Shown piece after piece: positions 1-11,281 of a stretch of DNA of 64,000 bases. Position numbers and translations under genes: made by a program. The notes beneath the pieces were generated by a model. That model did not search any database. It had not been told where the DNA came from and worked only from the letters and a program-made list of their open reading frames with translations. Every line of letters begins with the position of its first letter. Position 1 is the first letter of the stretch. This DNA comes from Actinomycetota bacterium (GTDB taxonomy: Bacteria > Actinomycetota > Actinomycetes > S36-B12): contig JAUSNB010000015.1 in assembly GCA_030645615.1 (NCBI GenBank), forward strand, positions 64,035-128,034, read 5' to 3'.

Positions 1-1621
1 CCTGGGCGATGTCGTCGGCCGTGACCTCCTCCTTGACCATCGACGAGCGCTCGTTCGTCTCGGCCGTCACGCGCCCCAGCTCGGCCTCGAAGGTCGGAAT
101 CTCGGCGTAGAGGATGCGCGAGGCCTGCTCGAAGTCGCCGCCCCGTTGCGCCCGCTCGGCCGTGGCCCGAAGGTCGTCGATGAGCACCTTGATCTCGCCG
201 ATGCGGTCCAGGCCCTGCTTCTCGGCATCCCACCGGGCCCGCAGGCCGCGCAACTCCTCGTCCTTGTCGGCGATCTCGGCCCGGATCTTGGCCAGGCGCT
301 CCCGCGAGGCCTCGTCGGTCTCCTTCGCGACGGCCATCTCCTCCATCCGCAGGCGGTCGACCTGGCGCTGAAGGACGTCGATCTCCTCCGGGGACGAGTC
401 GATCTCCATGCGCAGGCGGGACATCGACTCGTCCATGAGGTCGATCGCCTTGTCGGGCAAGAAGCGCGAGGTGATGTAGCGGTCGGACAGGGTCGCGGCG
501 GCGACGAGGGCCGAGTCGGAGATGACGACCTTGTGGTGCGCCTCGTACTTCTCCTTGATGCCGCGCAGGATCGCGATGGTGTCCTCGACCGACGGCTGGT
601 TGACGAGGACCTGCTGGAAGCGGCGCTCGAGGGCAGCGTCCTTCTCGATGTACTGGCGGTACTCGTCAAGCGTCGTGGCGCCGATCATGCGCAGCTCGCC
701 CCGGGCGAGGAGCGGCTTGAGCATGTTGCCGGCGTCCATGGCCCCTTCACCGGTCGCGCCGGCACCGACGACGGTGTGCAGTTCGTCGATGAACGTGATG
801 ATCTGCCCGTCGCTGCCCTTGATCTCGTCGAGGACGGCCTTGAGCCGCTCCTCGAACTCGCCGCGGTACTTGGCCCCCGCCACGAGCGAGCCCATGTCGA
901 GCGCGATGAGGGACTTGCCCTGCAACGACGTCGGGACGTCGCCCTCGACGATCCGCCGGGCCAGACCCTCGACCACCGCGGTCTTGCCGACTCCGGGCTC
1001 GCCGATGAGCACCGGGTTGTTCTTCGTACGGCGGGAGAGCACCTGGATCGTCCGGCGCACCTCCTCGTCGCGGCCGATGACCGGGTCGATCCGGCCCTCG
1101 CGGGCACGGGCGGTGAGGTCGACGCCGTACTTCTCGAGGGCCTGGAAGGTCTGCTCGGGGTCACGACTCGTCACGCGCGCGCTCCCCTTGACCTGCTCCA
1201 GGGCCTGCATGAGGGCGTCCGGCGTCGCTCCCTTCCGGGCCAGCAGTTCGGTGACCGACGGGCCGCCGTCCTGGGCCAGCGCGATGAGCAGGTGCTCGGT
1301 GCTGACGTACTCGTCGCCCCGCTCCTTGGCGAAGGTCTCCGCAGTGTTGAGGACGCGGAAGGACGCCTGGCTCAACTGCGGGGCGGCGACGCTCGAGCCG
1401 CTCGCCGACGGCAGGGCACCGAGGGCCGACCGGGCCTGGCCGGTGAGCGCCGGGACGTCGGCGCCGACGGCATCGAGCAGGGCGGTGGCGATGCCTTCCC
1501 CCTGCTGCAGCAACGAGTCGAGCAGGTGCAGCGGCTCGACCTGGGGATTGCCCTGCGCCGAGGCCATGCGCACGGCGGCACCGAGGGCGTCCTGGCACTT
1601 GGTGGTGAACTGGATGTCCAT
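1..1621 (-). CDS. clpB: ClpB disaggregase, C-terminal part off the window
   Basis: ATP-dependent Hsp100 disaggregase that works with DnaK/DnaJ/GrpE to rescue aggregated proteins. About 540 of the usual ~850 residues are in the window. From the ATG at 1621: the paired Clp N-domain repeats (residues 1-145), NBD1 with Walker A GEPGVGKT near residue 206, the FIDELHT Walker B, and the coiled-coil middle domain rich in Glu/Arg. NBD2 lies beyond the left edge. The gene starts 21 bp after hspR in the same direction, so it is the last seen gene of the dnaK operon and is presumably HspR-repressed. No separate promoter is evident in the gap. Identification is firm; only the C-terminus is unseen. Confidence 0.97.
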   Translation of the reverse strand, partial: MDIQFTTKCQDALGAAVRMASAQGNPQVEPLHLLDSLLQQGEGIATALLDAVGADVPALTGQARSALGALPSASGSSVAAPQLSQASFRVLNTAETFAKERGDEYVSTEHLLIALAQDGGPSVTELLARKGATPDALMQALEQVKGSARVTSRDPEQTFQALEKYGVDLTARAREGRIDPVIGRDEEVRRTIQVLSRRTKNNPVLIGEPGVGKTAVVEGLARRIVEGDVPTSLQGKSLIALDMGSLVAGAKYRGEFEERLKAVLDEIKGSDGQIITFIDELHTVVGAGATGEGAMDAGNMLKPLLARGELRMIGATTLDEYRQYIEKDAALERRFQQVLVNQPSVEDTIAILRGIKEKYEAHHKVVISDSALVAAATLSDRYITSRFLPDKAIDLMDESMSRLRMEIDSSPEEIDVLQRQVDRLRMEEMAVAKETDEASRERLAKIRAEIADKDEELRGLRARWDAEKQGLDRIGEIKVLIDDLRATAERAQRGGDFEQASRILYAEIPTFEAELGRVTAETNERSSMVKEEVTADDIAQ

Positions 1622-1642
1622 GTCTGCCTACTTCGTCAGTTC

Positions 1643-2014
1643 TCAGCGGTGGGTCTTCGGTGGTCGCCAGACGACCAGCGACGTCGAGGTCTGCTCGCGG
1701 GTGAACTCGGCGAGGCGGACGCGCAGGATGCGCACTTCCTCCTGCAGTTCCAGCACGCGGCGGATGCCCTCCAGCGACAGGCCCTGGGAGGACAGGTCGG
1801 CAATCTCGCGCAGCCGGGCGATGTCGTTGGCGGAGTACAGCCGGTTGCGCCCGCCGACCCTCGTCGGCACGACCAGGCCGAGCCGGTCGTACTGACGGAG
1901 CGTCTGCGGATGCAGTCCGGCCAGGGACGCCGCCACGGAGATCGCGTAGACCGGCGCCTCGTCGGCGACCCGGAAGCCGGTGCGCTCCCCCCGGCTGTGC
2001 GGGCTCGCGCTCAC
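1643..2014 (-). CDS. hspR: HspR, MerR-type heat-shock repressor
   Basis: 123-aa MerR-family repressor of the actinobacterial HspR group. The N-terminal winged-helix part ([20 protein letters not shown], about residues 22-41, then GLVVPTR) is characteristic, and a C-terminal helix follows ([18 protein letters not shown]). The GTG start overlaps the dnaJ stop (GTGA), so translation is coupled. In Streptomyces and mycobacteria HspR binds HAIR sequences, with DnaK as co-repressor; a HAIR-like site lies before dnaK here (5729-5749). That makes this a negative feedback loop within one operon. The terminal Lys-Thr-His-Arg tail is short, as usual for the family. Confidence 0.95.
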   Translation of the reverse strand: MSASPHSRGERTGFRVADEAPVYAISVAASLAGLHPQTLRQYDRLGLVVPTRVGGRNRLYSANDIARLREIADLSSQGLSLEGIRRVLELQEEVRILRVRLAEFTREQTSTSLVVWRPPKTHR

Positions 2015-3183
2015 GGCGCACTCCTCTGGGCGCGCTCCGCCAACGTGAACAGGTCGCGCCGCGGATCGTGGTCGGCCGTCGTCTCGGCGAACCGCTCGAG
2101 CGCGGAGCGGGCATCGCTCGACAGCTTCTGCGGCACGGCGACCTCGACGGTCACCAGGAGGTCGCCGATGGTGCCGTCCTTGCGCCGGATCCCCTTGCCG
2201 CGGACACGGAGGGTGCGGCCGTTGGACGTGCCGGCCGGGATCTTCACGGTGACCTGGCCGCCCCGCGGCAGGGGCACGGCAATATCGCCGCCGAGCGCGG
2301 CCTCGGCGAAGGTCACCGGCACCGTGACGACGAGGTTGTCGGCCTTGCGCCCGAACACGGGGTGGGGGGCGATCGAGATGTCGACGAGGAGGTCGCCGTT
2401 GGGCCCCCCGCGCTCACCTGCTGCTCCCTTGCCCTTGAGCCGGATGCGCGCCCCGTCCTTGACGCCGGCGGGGATCCGGGCCTGCACGGTTCGCGTGCTC
2501 AGGCCCCGGCCGCTGCCGTGGCAGGCCGGGCAGGGGTCGTCGACGAACAGGCCGCGGCCCTTGCAGGTGACGCATGGGTCGGCGAACGCGAACCCGCCTG
2601 CGTTGCGGGTGGTCTGCCCGGAGCCGTCGCAGGTGGGGCACATGCGCGGCGTGGTCCCCGCGCGGGCGCCCGTGCCGTGGCAGGTGGAGCACGGCGCGTC
2701 GCTGCTCAGACGCAGCGGCACCGTGACGCCATCGAGCGCGTCGTCGAAGGACAGCGTGAGCGAGCTCTCGAGGTCCTGGCCTCGGCGCGGCTGGCGGTTG
2801 CGCGGAGCAGTCCCCTTGCCCCGGTTGAAGATCCCGCCGAGGAAGTCGCCGAAGCCGCCCGAGTCGGCACCGAAGAGGTCCTCGACGTTGACGCCGTACT
2901 GGGCACCACCGCCACCGGAACCGAAGCCTCCTTGGGGGAAGCCGCCGCCGGCGAACAAGGACCGGGCCTCGTCGTACTCCTTGCGCTTCGCGTCGTCGGA
3001 CAGCACGTCGTAGGCCTCGGAGATCCCCTTGAACCGCTCCTCCGCCTCGGCGTTGCCCGGGTTCTTGTCCGGGTGCAGCTCACGGGCGAGGGTGCGGTAC
3101 TTCTTCTTGATCTCCGCGGCGGTGGCGTCCTTCGTCACGCCGAGCAAGGCGTAGAAGTCCTTCTCCAGCCAGTCCTTGTTCAC
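2011..3183 (-). CDS. dnaJ: DnaJ co-chaperone (Hsp40, type I)
   Basis: 390 aa. It stimulates the DnaK ATPase and delivers substrates. Domains in order: J domain with the HPD motif (ELHPDKNPG, about residue 37), a Gly/Phe-rich linker ([15 protein letters not shown]), then four zinc-finger repeats [24 protein letters not shown] and CPACHGSG, and the C-terminal substrate-binding domain. All eight zinc cysteines are present. The GTG start at 3183 lies 22 bp after grpE; the stop overlaps the hspR start. As the copy linked to hspR, this corresponds to DnaJ1 of actinobacteria. A second dnaJ elsewhere in the genome is usual but cannot be seen. Confidence 0.96.
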   Translation of the reverse strand: MNKDWLEKDFYALLGVTKDATAAEIKKKYRTLARELHPDKNPGNAEAEERFKGISEAYDVLSDDAKRKEYDEARSLFAGGGFPQGGFGSGGGGAQYGVNVEDLFGADSGGFGDFLGGIFNRGKGTAPRNRQPRRGQDLESSLTLSFDDALDGVTVPLRLSSDAPCSTCHGTGARAGTTPRMCPTCDGSGQTTRNAGGFAFADPCVTCKGRGLFVDDPCPACHGSGRGLSTRTVQARIPAGVKDGARIRLKGKGAAGERGGPNGDLLVDISIAPHPVFGRKADNLVVTVPVTFAEAALGGDIAVPLPRGGQVTVKIPAGTSNGRTLRVRGKGIRRKDGTIGDLLVTVEVAVPQKLSSDARSALERFAETTADHDPRRDLFTLAERAQRSAP

Positions 3184-3205
3184 GATCGGCGTCCTGGTCC
3201 CCGCG

Positions 3206-3790
3206 TCAGTCCGTGCCCGCTACCGCTACGCGCGCCGCGCGCAGCACCCGGCCCGCGTAGCGGTAGCCGGGCTGGTACACCGACACGACGGTCGGCTCCG
3301 AGACCTCGTCGCGGGACTCGGTCGTCAGCGCCTCGTGCACCGTGGGGTCGAATGCCTCCCCCGGGCTGCCGAAGGTCTCCAGGCCGATGCGGGCGAGCGC
3401 CGACTCGAGGGCCTCGCCCACGGTCCGGAAGGCACCGTCGAGCTCGCCGTGCTGGCGGGCCCGGTCGATGTCGTCGACGACGGGCAGCAGTTCGACCAGC
3501 GCCTGGCCGACCGCGCGCTCGCGCTCGGCCGCACGGTCGCGCTCGACGCGCTTGCGGTAGTTGGCGTACTCGGCGTGCACCCGCTGCAAGTCACCCGTGA
3601 GCTCGGCCACCTTGGCCTCCACGCCGGTGATGTCGCCCTCGACCAGGCTGGCTTCGGCGAACTCCGCCTCGAACGCATCGAGAGGACCAGGTTCGCCAGC
3701 GGGAGGCTGGCGAACCTGGTTGGTCTCGGGGTCGACGCGGCGCTTGTCCGTGAAGCGGATGCCGGTCTCCTCGGAGTCCTGCTCGCTCAC
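3206..3790 (-). CDS. grpE: GrpE nucleotide-exchange factor
   Basis: 194-aa GrpE, which releases ADP from DnaK. The long N-terminal coiled-coil helix (about residues 45-95, with [17 protein letters not shown]) and the C-terminal beta domain ([24 protein letters not shown]) are both typical. The GTG start overlaps the dnaK stop (GTGA), so the two are probably translationally coupled. Family membership is certain from the NYRKR and FDPTVHEA signatures. Confidence 0.95.
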   Translation of the reverse strand: MSEQDSEETGIRFTDKRRVDPETNQVRQPPAGEPGPLDAFEAEFAEASLVEGDITGVEAKVAELTGDLQRVHAEYANYRKRVERDRAAERERAVGQALVELLPVVDDIDRARQHGELDGAFRTVGEALESALARIGLETFGSPGEAFDPTVHEALTTESRDEVSEPTVVSVYQPGYRYAGRVLRAARVAVAGTD

Positions 3791-5628
3791 TTCTGCTCGC
3801 CTTCGTCCACGATCTCGGCGTCGACGACGTCGTCGTCAGCGGCCTGGCCCTCGCCCTCCGCCGAGGCATCGCCCGTGGCGGCGCCCTGCTCCTGCGCCGC
3901 GGCGTACATGGCCGCGCCGAGGGCCTGGCTGGCCTGGGCGACCTTGTCGGTGGCCGTGCGCATGGCGGGGATGTCGTTGGCCTCGATGGCCTTCTTCAGC
4001 TCATCGAGCGGGCCATCGACGTTGGCCTTGGCGTCCGCAGGCACCTTGTCGGCGTTGTCGGCGAGGAACTTCTCGGTCTGGTACACCAGCCCCTCGGCGC
4101 TGTTGCGGACCTCGACCTCCTCGCGGCGCTGCTTGTCCTCCTCGGCGTGCTGCTCGGCCTCACGCATCATCCGGTCGATCTCGTCCTTGTTCAGGGCCGA
4201 GCCGCCGGAGATCGTCATCGACTGCTCCTTCTGCGTCGCGAGGTCCTTGGCGGACACGTGGACGATGCCATTGGCGTCGATGTCGAAGGTCACCTCGACC
4301 TGCGGGATGCCACGCGGTGCGGGCGGCAGGCCGGTGAGCTCGAAGGTGCCCAGCCGCTTGTTGTAGGCCGCCATCTCGCGCTCGCCCTGGTACACCTGGA
4401 TCAGCACGGACGGCTGGTTGTCGTCGGCCGTCGTGAAGATCTCGCTGCGCTTGGTCGGGATCGTGGTATTGCGCTCGATGAGGCGCGTCATCACCCCGCC
4501 CTTGGTCTCGATGCCCAGCGAGAGCGGGGTCACGTCGAGGAGCAGGACGTCCTTGACCTCGCCCTTCAGCACGCCAGCCTGCAGGGCGGCGCCGACGGCG
4601 ACGACCTCGTCCGGGTTGACGCCCTTGTTGGGCTCCTTGCCCGTCTCGGCCTTGACCAGCTCGGTGACGGCGGGCATGCGGGTCGAGCCGCCGACCAGGA
4701 CGACCTGGTCGATGTCGCCGATCGTGACGCCGGCGTCCTTCAGGACGGCCGCGAACGGCGCCTTGGTGCGCTCGAGCAGATCGGCCGTGAGGGACTCGAA
4801 CTGGGCGCGGGACAGGGTCTCCTCGAGGTGGAGGGGGCCCTCGGCGCTGGCCGTGATGTAGGGCAGGTTGATGGAGGTCTGCATCGAGCTGGACAGCTCG
4901 ATCTTGGCCTTCTCGGCCGCCTCGCGCAGCCGCTGCATCGCCATCTTGTCCTTGGACAGGTCGACGCCATGGGCGTTCTTGAAGTTGGTCACCATCCAGT
5001 CGACGACCTTGTTGTCCCAGTCATCGCCGCCGAGGTGGTTGTCGCCACTGGTGGCCTTGACCTCGACGACCCCGTCGCCGATCTCCAGCAGGGACACGTC
5101 GAACGTGCCGCCGCCGAGGTCGAAGACGAGGATGGTCTGCTCCTGGTCGCCCTTGTCCAGCCCGTAGGCCAGGGCGGCAGCCGTGGGCTCGTTGATGATC
5201 CGCAGGACGTTGAGCCCGGCGATCTCGCCGGCCTCCTTGGTGGCCTGCCGCTCGGCGTCGCTGAAGTACGCCGGCACGGTGATGACCGCATCGTTGACGG
5301 TCTCGCCCAGGTAGGCCTCCGCGTCGCGCTTGAGCTTCATGAGCGTGCGCGCACTGATCTCCTGCGCGGTGTACGCCTTGCCGTCGATGTCGACGGTCCA
5401 GTTGGTCCCCATGTGGCGCTTGACGGAGCGCACGGTGCGGTCGACGTTGGTGACCGCCTGGCGCTTGGCCACCTCGCCGACGAGGACCTCGCCGTTCTTG
5501 GCGAAGGCGACGACGGACGGCGTGGTCCGGGCGCCCTCGGCGTTCGCGATGACGACGGGCTCGCCGCCCTCGAGGACCGAGACGACCGAGTTGGTCGTGC
5601 CCAGGTCGATACCCACTGCTCGTGCCAT
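3787..5628 (-). CDS. dnaK: DnaK (Hsp70)
   Basis: 613-aa Hsp70. The start is the ATG at 5628 ([14 protein letters not shown]), supported by an AGGAG-type site about 10 bp upstream; a longer open frame to 5748 has no support. The ATPase domain carries the GTTNSVV phosphate loop, the [10 protein letters not shown] signature and [10 protein letters not shown]. The substrate-binding domain follows, and the C-terminal tail is acidic ([15 protein letters not shown]). First gene of dnaK-grpE-dnaJ-hspR-clpB, preceded by a HAIR-like operator. The length matches actinobacterial DnaK (about 610-620 aa). Confidence 0.98.
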   Translation of the reverse strand: MARAVGIDLGTTNSVVSVLEGGEPVVIANAEGARTTPSVVAFAKNGEVLVGEVAKRQAVTNVDRTVRSVKRHMGTNWTVDIDGKAYTAQEISARTLMKLKRDAEAYLGETVNDAVITVPAYFSDAERQATKEAGEIAGLNVLRIINEPTAAALAYGLDKGDQEQTILVFDLGGGTFDVSLLEIGDGVVEVKATSGDNHLGGDDWDNKVVDWMVTNFKNAHGVDLSKDKMAMQRLREAAEKAKIELSSSMQTSINLPYITASAEGPLHLEETLSRAQFESLTADLLERTKAPFAAVLKDAGVTIGDIDQVVLVGGSTRMPAVTELVKAETGKEPNKGVNPDEVVAVGAALQAGVLKGEVKDVLLLDVTPLSLGIETKGGVMTRLIERNTTIPTKRSEIFTTADDNQPSVLIQVYQGEREMAAYNKRLGTFELTGLPPAPRGIPQVEVTFDIDANGIVHVSAKDLATQKEQSMTISGGSALNKDEIDRMMREAEQHAEEDKQRREEVEVRNSAEGLVYQTEKFLADNADKVPADAKANVDGPLDELKKAIEANDIPAMRTATDKVAQASQALGAAMYAAAQEQGAATGDASAEGEGQAADDDVVDAEIVDEGEQK

Positions 5629-5728
5629 GGTCGTGGTGCTCCTGTCTCGTGTTGCCCCGGGGTGTCCGGGATGGTCTGGATCGAGTCTCCTCCACAGCAC
5701 CTGCCCCGGCAACTGCTGGCGCAGACTG

Positions 5729-5749
5729 TTTGAGCCGACCCGACTCAAC
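5729..5749 (-). promoter_or_regulatory. HAIR-like HspR operator upstream of dnaK
   Basis: TTTGAGC, 7 bp, ACTCAAC. This matches the known HAIR consensus CTTGAGT-N7-ACTCAAG with the TTGAG/CTCAA core and the 7-bp spacing intact. It lies 101-121 bp before the dnaK start, and hspR is encoded in the same operon. HspR control is inferred from the known family, not shown here. Confidence 0.82.
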
Positions 5750-5830
5750 TACTCCACACAACGGGGCTCATGCTGCCGCCATTCCCGGTCCCGGGACACC
5801 CTCGGTGTGACCTGCATCACACCTGCTCCC

Positions 5831-5894
5831 TCGCGAGTGGGCACTCGTTGCGGAATTCCGGCGGGCAAGTCCGCGACAACTGCCCGCTCGCGGA
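5831..5894. repeat. Intergenic palindromic repeat, copy 1 (terminator-like)
   Basis: Imperfect inverted repeat with arms at about 5831-5854 and 5870-5894 (GCGAGTGGGCACTCGTTGCG and its near complement CCGCGACAACTGCCCGCTCG). It sits 27-90 bp past the hutG stop and before the dnaK operator. The same arm sequence recurs at 13525-13589, so this is a repeated element and not a one-off hairpin. A transcription-terminating role is inferred from its place after a gene end. Confidence 0.7.
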
Positions 5895-5920
5895 GGGGTC
5901 GGGGATCGGGTGGCTGGGAG

Positions 5921-6799
5921 TCAGCGGCGGGCAAGACCGGCGGCGGCCTCGAGGAGCAGCAGGGCGCCGAGCCGCACCGTGCGTCCGTCGGCGGCGTCTG
6001 CGGTGGCGTCGATCTCCGCGATGTCGATCGAGCGCACCACGGGGGAACAGCCGGCGAGGAAGGCGACCTGGCGGAGCTCGTCGGCGGAGAGTCCCCCCGG
6101 GACGGACGCCGGGCAGGCCGGGGCCACCGACCGGTCGCAGACGTCGACATCGATGTCCACGTGCACCGGTCCGCCGGCCGAGCACGCCAGGGCCAGGGCC
6201 TCGGCCATGGCGTCGGCGATCGGTCGGCGGCGCAGCGCGTCGCGCGTGATGACGGTGATCCCGAGGTCCCGCGCCCGTGCCGCGTACTCGCGTGAGTTCG
6301 CAAAGTCGGCGATGCCCACCTGCACGATGCGGCTGCCGTCGAGCCCCGCCTCGACCAGCCGCCGCACGGGTGAGCCGTTGCTCACGCCGTCGCGCAGGTC
6401 ATGGTGCGCGTCCAGCGTCACCAGGCCGGCCGTGCCGAGTTCCTCCCCCCAGGCACCGAGAGCCACGCCATAGGTGAGGGAATTGTCGCCCCCGAGCGCG
6501 ACCAGCAGGCGCGCCGCGACCATGACCGCCCGGACGCGCTCGACCACGCGGGCCGCATCTGCATCGGGATCCGGCACGTCACCGGCGTCCCTGACGGCGA
6601 CCGCAGCGAGGTCGACATCGCGCGCGGCCGAGTACGTCGAATACCGGGCCAGCGCAGCGCGGATGGCGCCCGGCGTGGCGTCGGCTCCGGTGCGGCTGAT
6701 CGAGGTGAGGTGCGTGGGCACCCCCAGGACCGCGAGGTCGGGACCGCGCCCCTCGGCCAGCCAACCGCTGGCACGGGGCCACCTCGGGTCCTCGGTCAT
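5921..6799 (-). CDS. hutG: Arginase-family formiminoglutamase (HutG-like)
   Basis: 292-aa ureohydrolase-superfamily protein, likely hydrolysing N-formimino-L-glutamate in the last step of histidine catabolism. Metal-site motifs are [24 protein letters not shown] and SIDIAEID. The first usual metal His (GGDHS) is Asn106 here, an odd substitution. The start is the ATG at 6799, with a G-rich site upstream; the longer frame to 6988 runs into the divergent hutU region. It is divergent from hutUIH across 79 bp, which is what assigns the substrate. Agmatinase or guanidinobutyrase are alternatives on sequence alone. Confidence 0.85.
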   Translation of the reverse strand: MTEDPRWPRASGWLAEGRGPDLAVLGVPTHLTSISRTGADATPGAIRAALARYSTYSAARDVDLAAVAVRDAGDVPDPDADAARVVERVRAVMVAARLLVALGGDNSLTYGVALGAWGEELGTAGLVTLDAHHDLRDGVSNGSPVRRLVEAGLDGSRIVQVGIADFANSREYAARARDLGITVITRDALRRRPIADAMAEALALACSAGGPVHVDIDVDVCDRSVAPACPASVPGGLSADELRQVAFLAGCSPVVRSIDIAEIDATADAADGRTVRLGALLLLEAAAGLARR

Positions 6800-6878
6800 G
6801 CGGCCACCATCCCCCTTCGGTGACCCTGATGCACCCGATTCACCGGCGAACGTGGGCACCGTCCGGTGTGATGGGGCC

Positions 6879-8566
<1,688 letters not shown>

Positions 8567-8570
<4 letters not shown>

Positions 8571-9739
8571 CGAGCACCGCGCTCACCGGCATCGGGTCCC
8601 TCGTCACGAACGACCCGACCCTCGGGGAGGGGCCGCTCGGGCTGATCGCCGACGCTGCGGTCGTCATCGCCGATGGGCGGATCACCTGGGTCGGTCGCGA
8701 TGCGGAGTGCGGTCCAGCCGATGCGGCGATCGACCTCGGCGGCCGGGCGGTGCTGCCCGGGTTCGTCGACAGCCACGCCCACCCCGTCTTCGCCGGCGAC
8801 CGGGCAGCGGAGTTCGCCGCCCGGATGCGCGGCGAGCCCTACGCGGCAGGAGGCATCCGCACGACGGTGGCCGCCACTCGCGAGGCATCGGACGATGGGC
8901 TGCGCGCGGGCCTGGTCCGGCTCGCTGCCGAGTTTCGCCGCAGCGGCATCACCACTTTCGAGGCCAAGTCCGGCTACGGCCTGACCGTCGACGACGAGGC
9001 GAGGTCCCTCCGCCTTGCCCGGGAGCAGACGTCGGAGACCACCTACCTCGGTGCGCACGTTCTGCCCGACGAGTTCGCGGGACGGCCCGACGACTACGTG
9101 TCGCTCGTCACCGGGGAGATGCTGGATGCCTGCGCGCCGCACGCGCGGTGGATCGACGTCTTCTGCGACCGCGGGGCGTTCGACGCCGACCAGGCCCGCG
9201 AGATCCTCATTGCCGGGGTTCGGGCCGGTCTCATCCCACGGATCCATGCCAACCAGCTCGAGCACGGCGATGGGATCAAGGTGGCGATCGAGGTCGGTGC
9301 GGCCTCCGCGGACCACTGCACCTTCGCGAGCGCGGCAGACCTCGAGCTCCTTGCCGCGAGCGACACGGTCGCCACGCTCCTGCCCGGTGCCGAGTTCTCC
9401 ACCCGGGCCGCCTACCCCGACGGCCGCCGCATGATCGACGCGGGCGTCACGGTCGCCATCGCGACCGACTGCAACCCGGGGTCCAGCTACACCACGAGCA
9501 TGCCGTTCTGCATCGCCGTCGCCGTGCGCGAGATGCGCCTGACGCCCGACGAGGCGGTCTGGTCAGCCACGGCGGGCGGGGCGCGCGCGCTGCGCCGCGA
9601 CGACATCGGCCAGATCACCCCCGGCTCCCACGCCGACATCATCAGCCTCAACGCCCCCGGCCACATCCACCTCGCCTACCGCCCCGGCGTCGATCTCATC
9701 GACCAGGTCTGGACGTCCGCGCCTAAGGTCGGCGCATGA
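8567..9739 (+). CDS. hutI: Imidazolonepropionase
   Basis: 390-aa amidohydrolase opening imidazolonepropionate to formiminoglutamate. The HxH metal motif is [12 protein letters not shown] (about residues 68-79). The later [27 protein letters not shown] and [11 protein letters not shown] segments are the classic HutI blocks. The GTG start overlaps the hutU stop and the TGA stop overlaps the hutH ATG, so the three genes are translationally coupled. Confidence 0.96.
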
Positions 9740-11253
9740 CCCAGGCTGCGCGCACGGTCGTCATCGACGTCACCGGCATGACCATCGACGACGTCGTCGC
9801 GGTCGCGCGCGACGGAGCACGGGTCGAGCTGTCTGCTGCGGCCATGGCTGCCATGGCCCGCAGCCGCGAGCAGGTCGAGGCGCTCGCGGCCTCGCCCGAG
9901 CCGGTGTACGGGGTGTCGACCGGATTCGGGGCCCTGGCGAACCGGCACATCGCCCCCGAGGACCGCCGCCAGCTGCAGCGCTCGCTCATCCGATCGCACG
10001 CGGCCGGGATGGGTGCGCCCGTGGAACCCGAGGTCGTCCGGGCACTCATGCTGCTGCGCCTGAAGACCCTCGCCAGCGGTCGTACGGGAATCCGCCCCCT
10101 CGTCGCGCAGACGATGGCCGACCTGCTCAACGCCGGCATCACGCCCGTCGTGCACGAGTACGGCTCCCTCGGCTGCAGCGGCGACCTCGCACCCCTCGCG
10201 CACTGCGCCCTCGTGCTCATGGGGGAGGGACGGGCGGCCGGGCCCGACGGCGCCGAGGACGACGTGCCCGGGCTGCTGGCCGCGGCGGGGATCGAGCCGG
10301 TGGAACTGCAGGAGAAGGAGGGCCTAGCCCTCATCAACGGCACCGACGGCATGCTCGGGATGCTCGCCCTGGCGATCGCCGACATCGAGCACCTGTGCGA
10401 TGTCGCGGACATCACGGCCGCGATGAGCGTCGAGGGGCTCCTCGGCACCGACCAGGTCTTCCGCCCCGACCTGCACGCCCCGCTCCGGCCGCACCCGGGC
10501 CAGGCCGTCAGCGCGGCGAACATGCTGCACGCGCTGGCGGAGTCGGGGATCGTCGCCTCGCACAAGGCGGGCGACGACCGGGTCCAGGACGCCTACTCGC
10601 TGCGGTGCGCGCCGCAGGTCACCGGCGCGGTGCGCGATACGGCCACGCACGCCCGGCTCGTCGCCGAGCGCGAACTGCTGGCCGCAGTGGACAACCCGGT
10701 GGTGCTCGACGACGGCACGGTGTCGAGCAACGGCAACTTCCATGGCGCCCCGGTCGCGTACGTCCTGGACTTCCTGGCGATCGCCGTCGCCGACCTGGGC
10801 TCGATGGCCGAACGGCGCACGGACCGCATGCTGGACAAGAACCGCTCGCACGGCCTGCCGCCCTTCCTTGCCCACGACCCCGGCGTCGACTCGGGCCTGA
10901 TGATCGCCCAGTACACGCAGGCTGGGCTGGTCAGCGAGAACAAGCGGTTGGCGGTGCCGGCCAGCGTCGACTCGATCCCGAGCTCGGCCATGCAGGAGGA
11001 CCACGTCTCGATGGGCTGGCATGCGGCCCGCAAGCTCCGCACCGCCACCGCCAACCTGGCCCGCATCCTGGCCATCGAACTGGTCACCGCTGCCCGGGCC
11101 ATCGAGCTCCGCGCTCCCCTCGAGCCGGCGCCTGTGACGGCCGACGTGGTCGCCCAGCTCCGGGCGGTCGTGCCGGGCGTCGGCCCGGATCGCTTCCTCG
11201 CGCCCGAGCTGGCGGCGGCCGAGATGCTCGTCACGCGCCTACGCACCCGCTAG
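9736..11253 (+). CDS. hutH: Histidine ammonia-lyase
   Basis: 505-aa lyase deaminating histidine to urocanate. The MIO cofactor loop reads [14 protein letters not shown]: Cys147-Ser148-Gly149 in place of the common Ala-Ser-Gly. Other blocks are VYGVSTGFG near the N-terminus, [15 protein letters not shown] and SMQEDHVSM-like [11 protein letters not shown]. It closes the hut operon. No hut regulator gene is visible in the window. Confidence 0.96.
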   Translation: MTQAARTVVIDVTGMTIDDVVAVARDGARVELSAAAMAAMARSREQVEALAASPEPVYGVSTGFGALANRHIAPEDRRQLQRSLIRSHAAGMGAPVEPEVVRALMLLRLKTLASGRTGIRPLVAQTMADLLNAGITPVVHEYGSLGCSGDLAPLAHCALVLMGEGRAAGPDGAEDDVPGLLAAAGIEPVELQEKEGLALINGTDGMLGMLALAIADIEHLCDVADITAAMSVEGLLGTDQVFRPDLHAPLRPHPGQAVSAANMLHALAESGIVASHKAGDDRVQDAYSLRCAPQVTGAVRDTATHARLVAERELLAAVDNPVVLDDGTVSSNGNFHGAPVAYVLDFLAIAVADLGSMAERRTDRMLDKNRSHGLPPFLAHDPGVDSGLMIAQYTQAGLVSENKRLAVPASVDSIPSSAMQEDHVSMGWHAARKLRTATANLARILAIELVTAARAIELRAPLEPAPVTADVVAQLRAVVPGVGPDRFLAPELAAAEMLVTRLRTR

Positions 11254-11281
11254 GGCCACCCCGGCGGGATAGTGTCGGCTC

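Noticed and set aside
146-3013. Very long plus-strand frame over the chaperone operon
   Set aside because: It is a mirror frame caused by high GC; clpB, hspR and dnaJ on the minus strand account for the DNA.
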